Below are positions 37,050 through 50,600 of a stretch of DNA of 64,000 nucleotides, piece after piece (within the stretch, counting starts at the first letter, position 1; each line of letters starts with the position of its first letter). Both the position numbers and the translations under genes were made by a program. The DNA comes from Pachypanchax playfairii (Eukaryota; Chordata; Actinopteri; Cyprinodontiformes; Aplocheilidae), in NCBI GenBank assembly GCA_006937955.1, contig SSNP01000005.1, positions 8,287,836-8,351,835 on the forward strand, given 5' to 3'. The notes below the pieces were generated by a model. That model did no database searches and was not told the DNA's origin. It was given only the letters and a program-made list of their open reading frames with translations.

Positions 37050-37078
37050 GGGGTACCTAATAAAGTGGCCGGTGAGTG
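37050..37078 (-). repeat. Terminal inverted repeat, right
   Basis: Reverse complement of the left repeat at 28 of 29 positions, with TA directly outside at 37079-37080. In this family the 5' repeat lies next to the transposase promoter. Confidence 0.95.
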
Positions 37079-37080
37079 TA

Positions 37081-38104
37081 TGTGTTGGTAGTTTGTTCAT
37101 ATGAAGAAAAACATGCCTGAATAGATGGTTGTTACAGCACCATCATCACTTATATTAATGATGTATAATGATGTTGAGAACATACAGAATCTATATTTTT
37201 TCAGGCGAAACATTCAACACCTAACGTGTGGTACATTTTAATTCCCTTCCTGATCATCAAAACCCAACATTCAGCCTCTCTGTCCTATGAAAGAGCCACA
37301 TAGACGCTGAAAGTCCTGCAGTGCAGCGAGCTTCAAGTAGCAACTCAAATATACAGTGGTATTCTCAAACAACATGCTCCTGCCAACTTCAACACTTGTG
37401 TTTATTTATGTATTTATCTGGATTTTCTGTATACTTGTTGAGGTGCTGGATGTTGTGGGCTGTGCTATCTGAGGCCCATTTGACAAGTGCTGGCTGGTCC
37501 TGCCCAGGTTGTGCCATGTTGCATTAACTTTAGATTATTTTTCCTGGGTACTTATAATAACCCCGCTGTCTTCGTACCAGAGACGGCTCTGTTCATCCAG
37601 CGGCCTCCAGAACCATTACAGGATGCTAGGTCTGGCATGTTCCTGCCGGTGCTCCCTTAAGTAAGGATGCATTAGACCTGTGGTTGCAAAGTCAGGTGGG
37701 TTTGTGTTTATTTGTGCAGTAAATTCAAGCACCGCTGCAGAGTGATTGTTTTGCATTTCACATATAAAAATTCAAACAGAAGGCAGATGTTTATGTTATT
37801 TTTATCAAACTCGGGTTTGTTACTTAAGCAGTGGATGCTTGGAAAATAAATTCAAATTGGGGTCAGAACGGTGGGTTAGGAAACATCAAGTCGGGGTTGT
37901 TGACAGGATCTCCAGAAATCAATAAAAATTTTAAAATACTTTCATGAACTCATGCTCTTAATTGTTTTTATATGAGATATTACACAATTATTATATATAT
38001 TACACAAAACCCAAACAAAACAGTATAATAATTACTAAGGTTGTTTATGTGGTCATTAATTGGATAATTAATTAGCCAATCAGACAAGGGCATTAATTAT
38101 CTTA
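37081..38104. other. Noncoding, no recognised feature
   Basis: No gene or repeat end recognised. The section 37440-37700 is of mixed composition and might be conserved, but there is no open frame or motif to support a call. Confidence 0.55.
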
Positions 38105-38624
38105 ATGAAGAGTGAATGAACCCAGTTGCAGGGAAAAACACTGAACGTATCTAAAGTAAAGACTTTTAATTAATAAAACAAAGTTCAGCTTGGCAGTGAA
38201 AACAATTTACACAATGAGATCTGTAGAAATAAACCACAAAGAACACGGCAGGCAACAAGCAAGCAGCAATCGAACTGGAGAGCTTACAAACTGAAGGGAG
38301 GGTTGATTAGGAGCAGCTGGGAAAGGAGATGATTGTAAGTTGACTGGCAGGTGAGAGAAGTGCACTGAGACGAGCAATGAAACTGACACTGAAAACATTA
38401 AACACAGAAAATTAAAGTATGAAGACATCAGGACATGAACTGAATGAGTAAATACAAATACACTTAGAAAACACAGGATTACAAGGAAGAACTAGGACAC
38501 GGGGGGTTAACTGAAAACATTAACATTAGAGAATTCTTCACAATTGAAATGACAATATGAAACCAAAGGGATTCAAAACACTTCTGAAAATGCTAAATTA
38601 ATAACTAAAATCCTAAACCCTGAC
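38105..38624 (-). repeat. LTR-like dispersed repeat
   Basis: Read on the minus strand, the segment begins TGTCAGGGTTTAGG (from 38624) and runs through a pyrimidine-rich CACCTGCC ... CAGCTGCTCCTAATCA section. It ends with TTAAAAGTCTTTACTTTAGA and CTGCAACTGGGTTC. The TG start and the order of these segments recall solo LTR-like repeats common in fish. The expected CA at the far end and a target duplication are not clear. No coding sequence is present. A repeat with similar architecture lies on the plus strand at 42905-43175. Confidence 0.45.
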
Positions 38625-41600
38625 ATTAGTGACTCAGCTGAGTTTGTGTGTGTGCATGACTGGTTGTGTGTCTTTGTGTTGATTCTGTAACGGACCAGTC
38701 CACCATCCAAGAACAAATAAGGGATGGACAGTTGTGTATATATTTTAATGATCGACAGTTTGATTCATAAGCTTCTGCAACTGTAAAAGCAGCTGATCAT
38801 TTTCAGTGTCCGTTTGCAGAAATGCTTTGACTGACCTTTTTTTGTGCACATTTAACATGAATATGGTTGTGCACAGTGTGTTTCTATTAGTTTGCCTCCA
38901 AACAATGAAATAGTTGAAATCAAATCTGCAACATTTTCTAATGTCTAAGAACTTTGCAAATGATTACGATGACACGAATTTGGGGCATTTATTTCTCTCT
39001 TTAAACTAAACAACTAAATAAGAACAGTTTGTTCTTATTTATTTTGATAAATTAATTTGCAATTGGTTCTAAATAAAAACAGGTGTGACACCATTCTGTG
39101 TAGACAAAGTTTATGTAAGTAAAAACTTGGGTAATAGTTCTCTTCTGAAATTCTCCAGTGAGTAACAATCACCAGATTCAAAACCCCAAACTGGCACACC
39201 TAAGTGGAATGTGCCTATTATTATTGTTATTAGTCTCATATGAGCTTTTTTATGCATTGACAAGTTAAAATGTTCATGTTAAAATGTTCTCTTGGAGAAA
39301 ATTCTCACAATAAACAAGAACAGGAATGTTAATGTAGAAAACAATTTTATTATCATTCATTTAATTGTGGCTGTTTCCCGGTAGTCATATTTGGCATTTA
39401 GGTAATGAACAGTTTAAGCAACAAAATATTTGTAATTATGTTAATCATTAGTAGATCATTACAAACCATTAGACCTAATGCTTCTTGGATTTCTTAGCTA
39501 TTGAATATAATACACATACATTTTATGTGGTCTTTTGTAATAAACGCTGATTGGACTTTAATTTTTCAAACGCCTTTTCAGAATCAAGCTGTGACAGGTT
39601 TATTGATTTTAATTGGACACTGACAGCCGATTTACTTTACTGATACATTAACCATGAAGGTTACTATATTGGCTCATTCTTATGCTCTCACAGGTTTCTT
39701 CCCGTGTGTGAAAAACATTGGAAAATGTGAGAAATGGAAAGGTTTTTATAATTACGTACAGAAATTCAAAATAATATACCGTGTCTTAAAGCAGTACTAA
39801 AGTGCTACGAGTGTCTTTTCATGCCATGTGACTTTATTTAAAATGAAAACATTCTTATCTACTACTGAATCTCAAGCACACAGAAAGAACTATTATCTCT
39901 TTAAAAATGGAAGTTCTGAATGTTTGTCCTTGAACGCACCACAGATGGTACGCGTTCCGACTTAAAGTACCTGTTTTTATAACATTATAACAGTTTTTCA
40001 TACTGTTATTATCTCTGCCCACCTTTGCTGCATCTTCTTAAATCCCCACCCTGCACCTCTCAAATTACTGATCTTGACAGTAATGAGTTTCATTCAGCAG
40101 TTATTCTGATCCGAGTGTGTTCAGATGTTCAAAAATGATGGTAAACATAATTGCAAGAAAGTACAGAGAACTTTAAAAACTTAAAGAAATCCCGATGGAA
40201 AGCAGCTGCCAGGGATTGTAACAGCTGTAGAGACAAAAATCATCACACAAAAACAAAGATGGGAGAATGGGAGAGCAAAAAAGTGCCAGTCTAAGATGTG
40301 AAATAATGAGAATGTGCATAGATCTGAATAGTAGAAATGTATGTTTAGTACACTTGCAAGATAAAAAACTGATATTAAAGAAAGAATTTCCACTTAATAT
40401 TTCAATGACACATTATGTCCATAGAGCGACTGACAATGTACGTATGTGAACTTCTTGTTCAGTTAAATGGGTTAAATCTATCTACAAGCAAATGCAACTT
40501 TCTCACTCTTTCTCCAATTATTTCTCAGTCACAGCCTGGTTTATTTATTTAGTCTGGGTGGTACCTTCTTGGATTGATTTGTGTTTTCTTATAGTCTCAG
40601 TGGGAGCACCAGGAAGCTGTAAAAACACTGGTGTTGCATCACAGCAATGCATCTTATGAATACCACACACTTTAAACTCATGTCTGTTTAGTGGATTGAT
40701 GTGCTAAGTTGACAGAATATTAACAACGCTTCATTTCCAGAATTATTATGAACGTATGTGATTTGGATTTGAAGGACAGAGTGTTTCTTTTGCAGTTGTG
40801 TAAAGTGTGTTTTGTGTTGCTTTAAATTGCCTGTAAAATTAAATGAGAAACTCATTTGGTTGCAGCATTTTCTACAGCTCTACATTTCATACCAATGATC
40901 TTGAAAACGGCAGTAGTGCACAAACTATGGTCATTACTTGTGTCAGCATAGAGAAAGAAATGCAGGCATCGTAGCCCTGAAGGGATTCAAACCCATCCAA
41001 TAACTCAGTGTTTATAGAGACATTACAGATCCACTTTTATTGTATTAACTTTCCTCTTGTTCGTTGGACATATTCCCACCATATTTCATCGTGTTCAAAG
41101 ACTGAGCTTCACTCATTAGAGCCTAATTCTCTTCACGTGTGCACACAAGGCAGAACAGTAGTTTGTTTGTGTTGCTGAATAATCCTTGATCAATCCAAAC
41201 CAAACTATAGTCTTACATTTCATTTAATCCAGGGAGCATGCCAGCTTGGCACAAACTGAAACCTGCATGCGCTTAGAAAAAAATACAGGCAAAGAAGAGG
41301 CCTTAAAACAGGCTATCTCTATTTGTGATCACTGACACCAATATAAACTCTAATCTGAGTGAACGGGATGCACGAGGTGAAGCATGAAAAAACGTTGAGC
41401 AGAACATGACCATGAGCTCAAACTGTCAAGGCAATTCAAAGTTATGAAAGAAAAAAAAACAAACTTCCAAAGCTTTGCAGTCAAACACAAACACACATAT
41501 GTCTTGCATGCATCATTTGAATATAATAGTGCTGTATTGTGCCAAAGAATAATACTACACAGAGATAATTAAGTTAAGACTTTCAGAGAATGCAGGAAAC

Positions 41601-42904
41601 TGCAAAGAGTCATCTTTTTTTCATTAGGCAGAGTCGACGCAGCAACATGGGCCTTTGGGGTATTAAGTACACTGAAAGTGGGGTGTTTGTGGGCTCTACA
41701 GTAGGCACCACACATCATTAAGCACTTCCCGGCTGTGTTTTCTCATTATTGGGTCTCTTCTTTGCTGATCTTTCATCACTCTCCATCTCTGAATCCACAG
41801 AGAGAACTCTATGTAACTCACACAACCAATGGAAAAGTAAGTCAGATCTGTTCGGGATGGGGGTTTGTTGCCATTTCCTGTCATGCATTTTCATGGAATT
41901 CTGATTCCGTCACACACACACATGCAGTTGAATCACCTGAGTGACACGCTTCAAAGCTCTGACTTCCTGCCGTCCAGTGGGAGGAGCTGTCCGTTACAGT
42001 GACAGGCTTGACTTTTTAAAAATATTATTTCATATCAGGACAGAGAGGTTAGACAGAGACAGATGCTGTCAGCGAGTGATGGATGAGCTTCTTCTAAAAG
42101 GCCATCAGGGAAATAATAGACAAGCCAGTGAGCCTTGAAAGCAGAAAACTCAGGCAGGATGGTCCTCACCCCCCCCTCTCATCTGTCCAACTGTCAGATT
42201 GAAAAATGTCAGCAATTAGAAAGTACGGTAATGTAAAGGTAGTTTCTTGTTTGATCTGCTGGATGGTGAATTAGCTTGAAATGGTCAAAGAGGACAGGAG
42301 CAGGAAGGTTAAATGCTGGACAGATGGTATCAGAGGTGAAAAGGAGGAGAGAGTTCATGGGAAATTATTTAATTGCATGTACTTTGTTAGCAAAAGTTAC
42401 ATACATTGTTATTGTGTCTTTAATTTTCATCCTCGCTAGTAATTAGAAGCTTTTTCCCGGTACTCTGAAATTTATTTATAGCATTTTTTTATATTCAGAA
42501 TTCATTTTGATGATTGACGTTAAATGAAAAATACATTTTTGAATGTTGTTTATTTCTGTTTAGCATAAAAAGACAGATCATAATGCTTTGATAAAAAAAA
42601 AAAGCTGCATTACGAATCAATCTGACTTTTGAGTTCTTTTTCCTTCGCAGCTGATTTTAGGGAGTGCAACGAAATATCTGACTCTGCACTCTCTTGCTTT
42701 TCCATGAAGTGTGTTTTTGGAGATGATTCTGGAAAGAACACGCTGGAAATCATATCATAAAAATATCCATGTTTTATTCTTCTTCTTCTTTTATTCACAC
42801 ACGGGTTGCATAAAGTTGGTTATGGTTCATCTTTAAAGGAAATAAAACTGTTGGATGTTTGTTTTTTGTCATTAGTTTATTGGAGATTTGAGTTTGTGTC
42901 TGAT
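38625..42904. other. Noncoding tract
   Basis: No confirmed gene. Contains a 36-nt candidate microexon at 41801-41836, listed separately. Other open frames (40181-40449, 41941-42138) look like chance. The remainder is AT-rich. Confidence 0.5.
41801..41836 (+). other. Candidate 36-nt in-frame microexon
   Basis: A CAG acceptor at 41798-41800 preceded by a C/T-rich stretch (41755-41790) and a perfect GTAAGT donor at 41837-41842 enclose 36 bp. In phase 0 it reads RELYVTHTTNGK without a stop. The length is a multiple of three. I do not recognise the peptide. Random GTAAGT sites are frequent enough in 64 kb that this could easily be coincidence. Confidence 0.15.
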
Positions 42905-43175
42905 TTATTTTATCTTTAAGGTTTTAATTTCTTTTTTTTCTTTGATCAGTTTGGTTTAGTTTACCTCTTGTGCTCACTGGTTTCCTCAGCTCCCTGGTAA
43001 CTCAGCCTCACACACCTGTAACACATCTGTAATCAGCCCACCTGCTTGTCACCCACTAATCATCCCTCCCTGTATGTATTGTACTTAGTTTCACTAACAC
43101 ACAGTTTTTACACTTTACTGCCTGCTGGCTGTTGTATATTGTGTGCTCCAGAAATAAATACATTGAAATAAATAA
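42905..43175 (+). repeat. LTR-like or retroelement-tail repeat
   Basis: Segments CCTCACACACCTGTAACACA, AATCAGCCCACCTG and TAATCATCCCTCCCTGTAT, then GTGCTCCAGAAATAAATACA, follow the same order as the minus-strand repeat at 38105-38624. The likely class is an LTR-like or retroelement 3' segment. Boundaries are approximate and no coding sequence is seen. Confidence 0.4.
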
Positions 43176-44417
43176 TCCCTACTAATTGATTTTTTAAAAA
43201 TTTTTTTGTATTTGTTATTAACTTTAAACACCTAAATATATATGCTAATGAGCACATAAAGTGAGTTTGTAATAAACAGCATGCTTGTCCCTCTTAAATA
43301 GGAAAGTAAATGATTAGTATCATACAGTAACTCTTTTTAGTTTGCTTGTGTTTATACTTTAAGTTAAATCTGTGGTTCATTATTTTATTATTTTAAACAG
43401 ATTGACGTTCACATCTAGATATAAAAATCTGCTTTTCTCTTTAAAATATAATCGTTTCCTAAATGTTTTCACCAATCTTCAAGCCTGGACCTATAACTGT
43501 ATTTAAAATTCATACAGGGACACACGTGTTTTTATGTTAAAGTCCAACGGGAGCAGAGCTGTACAGACTTAAGAAGCAACATTTATTTGCCTCCGAAGGT
43601 TTATGTAATTTAAAAGAATTTAACTTAATGCTTCGTCTGACGCCAGTCTTTGAACTTGTAATGGAGAATGAGTCAGAGCTGAAGAAAAGGAAGATGACAA
43701 AGTCAAAGAAAGGGAGACAGAGATTGAGAACTTCTCAGTCAACACAGACTTTGCAGGCGAGCGAACTGCAGTCAACCCATCGAGTTCTGCTTTATGTCTC
43801 TCTATAGTCAAAAGCTAAAATTGGCACAATAAAAACAGCAAAATTTGGATGTGTGCTTGTGTCTTGTTTGTATTGATGGTTCCTAACATACCCTATGAAT
43901 CACAGAGCAATATCACTGGGTTTAATCCTTGATTATAATAACCAAAGTCGAAGTTCTGGCCCACAATTTTAATAACTTAATCTCGATAAATAGTTCACTG
44001 ATTGTACAGACAGCAACAGAGCACGGAACTCAAACTGTCTTGGTTTTTTAGGTTGACAAAATGATTCACACAGTGAAGTTGAACATCCAGCCGAACTCGT
44101 ACTATTAAACAGTGACATCAGTGCGGTAAAACCATAACTCACTGGTTTTGAAAGCATCTGCGGTTGCTTGTCTCATGGATTTTTAGAACACACAAACAAC
44201 AGAGCTGTGCTGTCCCCATAGTCATGGAGAAAAGCACTAATACAGAATTACTATAACTCCTGATGTTTATTTTCAGTTTTTATAATGGGCTCTCAGTGGA
44301 AACTGTGCGGAAACTCTCGTTAATGCTATAGAAGGTATACAGTTTCTCTAAAGGTTTATAAATGTCACAATATTCAGATTCTTGTCTGTAAAAATAATCA
44401 TTGGTGTACCTACATCA

Positions 44418-44453
<36 letters not shown>

Positions 44454-47339
44454 AAGGGGGTATGATTTAGCACAAGCTCTCTTGCCAAGGATGTGTCTTG
44501 GACCGTGTTAAGGGCTGGGACTGTGTCTGTTTGTGGGCGCGGGATTGTTTTTTAACAACATCTTTGATCTAAATGCTGAGGAGATTAGATTTAGTGTGCT
44601 CATAAGTCAAACTTTTCGCGCTTGGCTGAGGATTAGCAACACTCCAATGTGAAAAACCTCTGTACCTCAGATTTCAAGCAACCTTGTAAATCTATTAAAA
44701 CATAAATTACTGTAAGAATAGTTCAACTTCTTACTGTGGGCTCGTATAGCTTAATCAGCACAAAGAATAACAGTGTTTATATGTGCTGTGGTAGCAGAAG
44801 AAAATGTTCATATCTATGTCTTGGGGTAAGGAGGGGAAACAGAGGGAAGCTGCGGTGTCTTTTGCCTTGCCAGTTGCCTCAACCACCGGCATGTCTGTCT
44901 CTGTCACTCTGCCCAGAACAGCCATGTTAGTTTGTTCATCTTTCAAAATGTTCAATCTTTCCCGACTTTGGGAGAGGTATGAACGAGAACACAGGGGCGC
45001 CTGATGTTGGGAGGTGGGTGATTCAAGTGGCTGTCGGCATTTTTTTTTTTCCATCAACATCATTTTGCCCACGGCTGATTGCTACCACATTGATGATGGG
45101 TAGTTAAAGAGAGAGTGTTGTATATTTTAGAACAACTTGCCAGACTGGATTTAGTCCTTGCGGTAGAAAGATTCTAATATCAACCTCTGGCCTTTTGCCA
45201 CCACAACATCACTGTCACATCTCACATTCCTGCTTGGCTTCAGTTCACATCCCGGCTTGGAGAAGTCTTCAGTAGTTTTTATTGATCTGCTGTTGTGTTT
45301 TCAAATGCTCACAGGGACACCAGTTGAAAGATGAGGAATGCATCTAATAGTCTTTTGGATAAACTCATAGAGACTTTTTTAATTATATATATAAAGGATC
45401 TGAGTGAGTTTTCTTTTCTTATCTCTCCATTCTTCCTCATCTCACATCCTTGTATAACACAAGCTGCTTGCTATCAGTCTTCTAACATTCTGTTTGACTT
45501 CTTTTCAGCTCTCTGGGTCTATACGAGCCACAGCATTACACTCACATCTCCTGCAATTCAATCCAGAAATTAGAAACTGTAAAAATGTTAGTGTGAGTCT
45601 AGTTTCATGATGGAACTAATTGTTTAAGAGTGCAGAAAACCGAACCCGAATCAACCTTTTCTCGTCTCTGATTCACCTCCTTTGACTTTTTTAGTATCAT
45701 AGAAACACTATGACAACAGCACAACATTCACATCACTGCCTCGCTATATGACATCCCAAAAAACGTCTAAACATGGCAGAAACTGGCTACTTTCAGGGTA
45801 CAACATCTGTATTTGTTTTCATATTCTTACACTAACCTAGTTCCTCCAGAACACAAATTCCCAGAACAGTTCCTCACTTTAACACGACTGCAGCAGCCCG
45901 TGTTGTAGATACAGAATGAAAAATCATGATTGCTTAAGGCTTCTCAGGAGGACGCCTGGCATTTAGAGGTGTGCTACTATTTCATTCGAATCAGTGACAT
46001 TTATGGTAACGTTTACTGCAGCAACAATCAAGGAACGTTATTAGCACCCAATTACTCCCATAAAAGCACTTCGGTCTTTTCTTTTTCCATTAAGTACCTT
46101 TAAAGACTTAAAAGGAAGTGTTGTTCTTTCAAACCCACAAGGATAAACAGCAGAATAACTGCATCTCTTTGTTAAAGAACAGTTAATATTCTTCCCGACG
46201 AAGTCGACAAAGATGATTAAAATCAGGTAAAAACAGCTTTTCCTGAAGAAAATGAAAACACGCAGGCGGATGTTTATGGACCACGGCTGAAGAACAGAAT
46301 CGTGGATTTTGGCTTGAGGACTTTGCACCACCAACAAGCAGCTTTCAACCCAACCCACAGTTATACCTCATTTTAGACATAGTTCACTTACACTAAAAAC
46401 AATAGTGGTGAGATCAGTGGCTTTAATATATACAGAAATGTTTGCCAGAAGTTGATGCAACACTGACTGCTTGTTTGAAGAACAGAATTTCAACTTTAAG
46501 TGGACAATATGCCAAAAATCCAGCCAACACATTGATACAACTGCAAAAACATCAAATATGTCCCACAATATATATTTCTGTGGTTATGATTGCAAAGCTT
46601 CTCCTTGTGGGACATCTTCCAGCTCACGCTGTCAGATTGTATCATTAAAGAGGGAACTGATGGTGACTGGAGGATGGTGTGATACTTCAGCTGCAGCATT
46701 TATACTCTTTAAGCAGAGAACTGGGTAATCTACAGGATCTGTCTTCATTCTGGGTTTAGACTTGAAGTTAATTTTAAAAATGAAGACCTTTTAGTTCTTC
46801 TAGATCTTTCATAATGCTGAAGGCTGTGCAGAGCTGGCAGCAGAATGGCCACTTCATTAAATGGACATTTCCAGTGGATGTCTTGAAAAGGATTGCTTTA
46901 AGAAGGTATTTCCTTGAGACGGACAGACAGCTTAGAGTGAGTGATGTGGCGGCTTTAGAAGGACCAACAGGCTTCTGCTTTCTGGTGTATCATAATAACC
47001 TTAAAGCCTGCACTTATCTTTTTTTCCCTGTGTATTCGACAGGATCAATTGGCTTCTATTTTAAACCACACTGTATATCCCTCATTTAGAGAAAGGGCTT
47101 TCTTAAATGCAATGATATTTCTAAATCCTCTTTTCTGTTTTTCAGTCATGAAAAGCCAAATGATTCCAACAATCAGTAAATAAAGCTGTAAATAGAAAAT
47201 TAAAAGCCAAAAGAAGAGAGAAATTAGAATTTTATCAGAATATCTGAAGGCCCAGTTATAACTTTTATTATTTTTAGTTGTACCAATGGTCTAATATCCA
47301 AACATTTTGGATTTATAATTCCATTTCTGGGCTCCATGA
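43176..47339. other. Noncoding tract
   Basis: No gene seen. Contains the GT microsatellite at 44422-44451. Open frames at 44736-45072 overlap on opposite strands and frames near 46400-47089 have no domain. No repeat termini recognised. Confidence 0.55.
44422..44451 (+). repeat. (TG)n microsatellite
   Basis: About fifteen uninterrupted TG dinucleotides followed by GGAAGGGGG. Confidence 0.97.
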
Positions 47340-47655
47340 GGGTGAAGTTTATTAGCTCTGATGCTGTGCAGTAAAAGGGTTCTGGGTTTGACTCCTGGCT
47401 GGACCTGCATGAAGTTTGTATTTTATCCTTTTGCACAGATGGATTTTCTTCTCTGGTTTTCTCCTACAGACCAAATCCCTGCATATCAGGTTAACTAGTA
47501 TTTTTAAATAGACTGTTAGTGTGACTGCGTGACCTGTGATGGACTTGCAATCTGTCTAGAATGCACCCCGCCCCTCACCCATGGTCTGCTAGAAAAAAGT
47601 ACCAACTTCCCCTGTAATTATGTACAGGAACAAGTGGGTATAGAATAAAAAGTTT
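47340..47655 (+). repeat. SINE-like dispersed repeat, decayed
   Basis: The order of words matches a repeat found in very many fish genomes: GTTCTGGGTTTGACTCCTGG, then CCTGCATGAAGTTTGTATTT, TCTCCTACAGACCAAAT, GTGATGGACTTGCAATCTGT, AGAATGCACCCCGCCCCTCA, and AAGTGGGTATAGAATAAAA at the end. GGTTTGACTCC is one base from the RNA polymerase III B box GGTTCGANTCC, which suggests a tRNA-type head. The consensus ends in a GGAT-type tail that is absent here. Many substitutions show age. Confidence 0.7.
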
Positions 47656-50600
47656 ATTTAGATCAATAATAGCACGTGCTGCTCCGCTTTGTTGGTTTTC
47701 TCATTCTTTATATTTTGTACTGAGATATTTTGTGGAAAAGCATTTTTTCCCAGAATTTCTAAACACATAAGGATCAACAGAGCAGCAAACAAAAACTGCT
47801 CTAGTTTTTAGATTGACAATTCTATTCAAGCACCAAACCAAAGTTTCTGTAAAGTATTTCTTCAGCTGGAGCTTCTGCCACTTGTTAACATCTGTTATTT
47901 TGTGTAACCATGTAAACGGGAAAATTGTTTACAACTGAGATTTTCAATTCTCAAGTAATGCCTGGAATCAAATCCCAAATTCAGACGAGTTCATGAGGGG
48001 ATGTCAGATGTTGGACGGGAGAAAAACAAATGGCAGAAAAATTGGAGTGTCATATAATTTTTGTTCTAGTTGTTCTGGGAAAATGTGGTAAATGTAAGTA
48101 AATAAATCTGATGAGCTGTTGTGTCCTGAGGAGGACAAAGGAGGAATTTTCAGAATGTAGTATTTTGTATTTCTACCACAAGTAGCTGCAACAACATACA
48201 TGAAACTCTTTTAAATTTGGGAGGAGACTGTAAACAAGGTTAAAGGAGGAGGGCTTGCAGCTTTTGAAAACAGTAGGGTGTGTGTTCCAATTACTACATG
48301 TTATCAAAGATAAGCATCTTAAACTCTCTGCTAACACTTTCAGTCCAAGTTGTTTACATACTGAGTTTTTCTGGGTTTAATGTTGATACCTTAATCTGAT
48401 GTCAGCTCAGTTTTTCAGGTTTCTAACAGAATACTTCAACACATACATACAAATCTACAAACATTCTTATTTTTGTTGCACTTCCTGAAGCGTGTGTATC
48501 CGTTTCATTGCATTTAAAAACATTTTTATCAACAATTAATATGGCAAAAACACGGGATTAAGAATTTCTTTCAGTTCATGTTGTGATCCTTTTCTTTGCC
48601 ATCCAACTATCATAGTAGAACGTGATGAGCCACTGTCAGGCATCGCTGGTTATTTAATTCTTGAAGGCTTATTCTTTCTCAAAACTGTCTATATTTGACT
48701 TTCTTAAGGATGTAAATAAAGAAGCTTCATTACAGCTTTTTGTTTGAAGCCATTTGGCTTCCCTGATTGTGGAATGTGTGCACATGTGCATTAAGAGAAA
48801 ATCTGTGGGTAGGACTTAAATAGAGAGTGGCTGGATGTACAGTGCTCCTGTTGTGCTTCAGCACGCAGTTGTGCCTTCGAGTGTACTCATCTGGTTCAGG
48901 ATGTTAGTGTATGTGGCTGTTTCCGCATCTTGTCTCCAGGCAGCCTTGAGCCGCGACATGATTGATGACTTGTGTACTGTAGTGAAAGTCTTTTAAATTA
49001 AAGCAAAATGCTTCTCAGAATGTATGACTTCATCAGACCTGCTCAGCTCAGTGTTGGCTTAATGGAATGTGGCAAGCTCTTCTCCTTCAGCTCAGACCAG
49101 GCATTTTATTCCACAGTGAGGTCTTTGCTCGACCGTGTCACTCCATTTAGCTGCCATCACACTGAGTGCTTGGGGATTGGATGATCTACTATAAGTGAGC
49201 TTATTGTTGTGTCATTAAGAGACTGTGGTCATAAATTAACCACATAAAATAAGCTTTAAAGCATCAGCCTAGTATCTGCTCTGTCTGTGCCAAAGTAATA
49301 ACAACTTCAGAGGACGCAAAATACATAGTAATGAGTTTTACTTTAAAAAATATTTATTTTAGGAATGGATCATTTCATTTAAATCTTTTTTTTTCTTGTG
49401 TGATATCAAACAGGGCAGCAGGGTTGTGTTATGTCTCTCCACAGCAACTGACAGTTAAACATTTAGCCACAGTGGGGTCCGTTCCAAAGTGCATTACTGA
49501 CATATTTAAGCAACTAATATCAGAATTTTCATCGTTCACATGACTGCTATTTTATGAAACTTACTCAGCCATACATTTTGCATCGTGTGGTTATTTATAC
49601 CAAATTCTAACAGAAAGTTTGTGAACGAGTTAATAGAAACACATTAGAATGAACATTGTTGAATCTGAATAAGGTTAAAACGATACTGCATAAATGAGGA
49701 CCATTTACTACCTAATTAAATCAAATTCATCAATAATTCATCACATCTTCCCCCAAAGCTTAAATAAAATGTGTGAAGCAGTGAAGTGATAGCATATCAC
49801 AGGGTTTTATCTGATCCTTGTCTGTGGAATGCAGAGACTCGGTTAAAGCATCATTTTGTAGGTTGTTGAAATTTTTTCCCACACGGGGAACTACATGATC
49901 TCAGATGTCTCTGCTGATACTCTGACATGACTCGATGAAGGAACTGACTTCACAATATAATCTATTTTCTTCTTTTTCTACTTTTTATGTTAAATAAAGC
50001 AGGTTGTTTAAATGACTGTAAACTTGTTTTTTGGTGTTTTAATTGTTTGCACCTATGTGAACTCTGAGGATTAAGTGTGCTGCTGTTCCACTTGTTTGAT
50101 AACAGGGTAATGTTCTCCTGCTCTGCTACGATAAGCATAATGAAATCAGTCAGGTGTGCTAACGCCACCCTCCCACCTGCTCTAAACTTGCCGGGACAGG
50201 GTCTTATGGAACGTACAGGAAGCCAGCTGAACCCTATGGGTCTTCATTGCATATTTAAATCTTCCTGAATGCCTGAGGTGAGCACAGTGCTCTGTTTGAC
50301 TGGATACTCACTGTCACTGCTGGCTCCTTCTCAAACACTATCTGTGGGCTTAAGTATCCCCACTGTGAGACTATAGTGTGCATCTGTAAGCACACATTTG
50401 CATTTTATATGGCTGATAGCCAACTCGGCTTACATAGAGGTAGCATGCATGTGTGGTTTTGAATGGCTCCTCTGTAACATGCATGTGTGTGGCTGATATC
50501 AAAGCCTGAGTCAGTGAAAGGAAGCTGTAAATGCCTGGTCTGTGTCACCTCCTGGTTTACTGCTGTGTTAGGCCCTACTGCTTCTCGAAACTCCAAGAGT

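Larger units (their letters stand above)
35859..37078 (-). mobile_element. Near-intact Tc1/mariner transposon (DD36E)
   Basis: A 1220-bp element bounded by inverted repeats beginning CACTCACCGGCCACTTTATT. It is flanked by TA at 35857-35858 and 37079-37080, the standard Tc1/mariner target duplication. The repeats match at 28 of 29 positions. One full-length transposase frame runs on the minus strand, with about 148 bp between the start codon and the right end. Matching repeats, an intact duplication and an undisrupted frame mean a recent insertion. The family is widespread in fish genomes. The only visible defect is at the 3' end of the transposase gene. Confidence 0.96.

Noticed and set aside
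47355..47400. tRNA gene suggested by a B-box-like word
   Set aside because: No cloverleaf can be drawn; the word fits a decayed SINE-like head.
47224..47436. 70-residue minus-strand frame
   Set aside because: Antisense to the SINE-like repeat.
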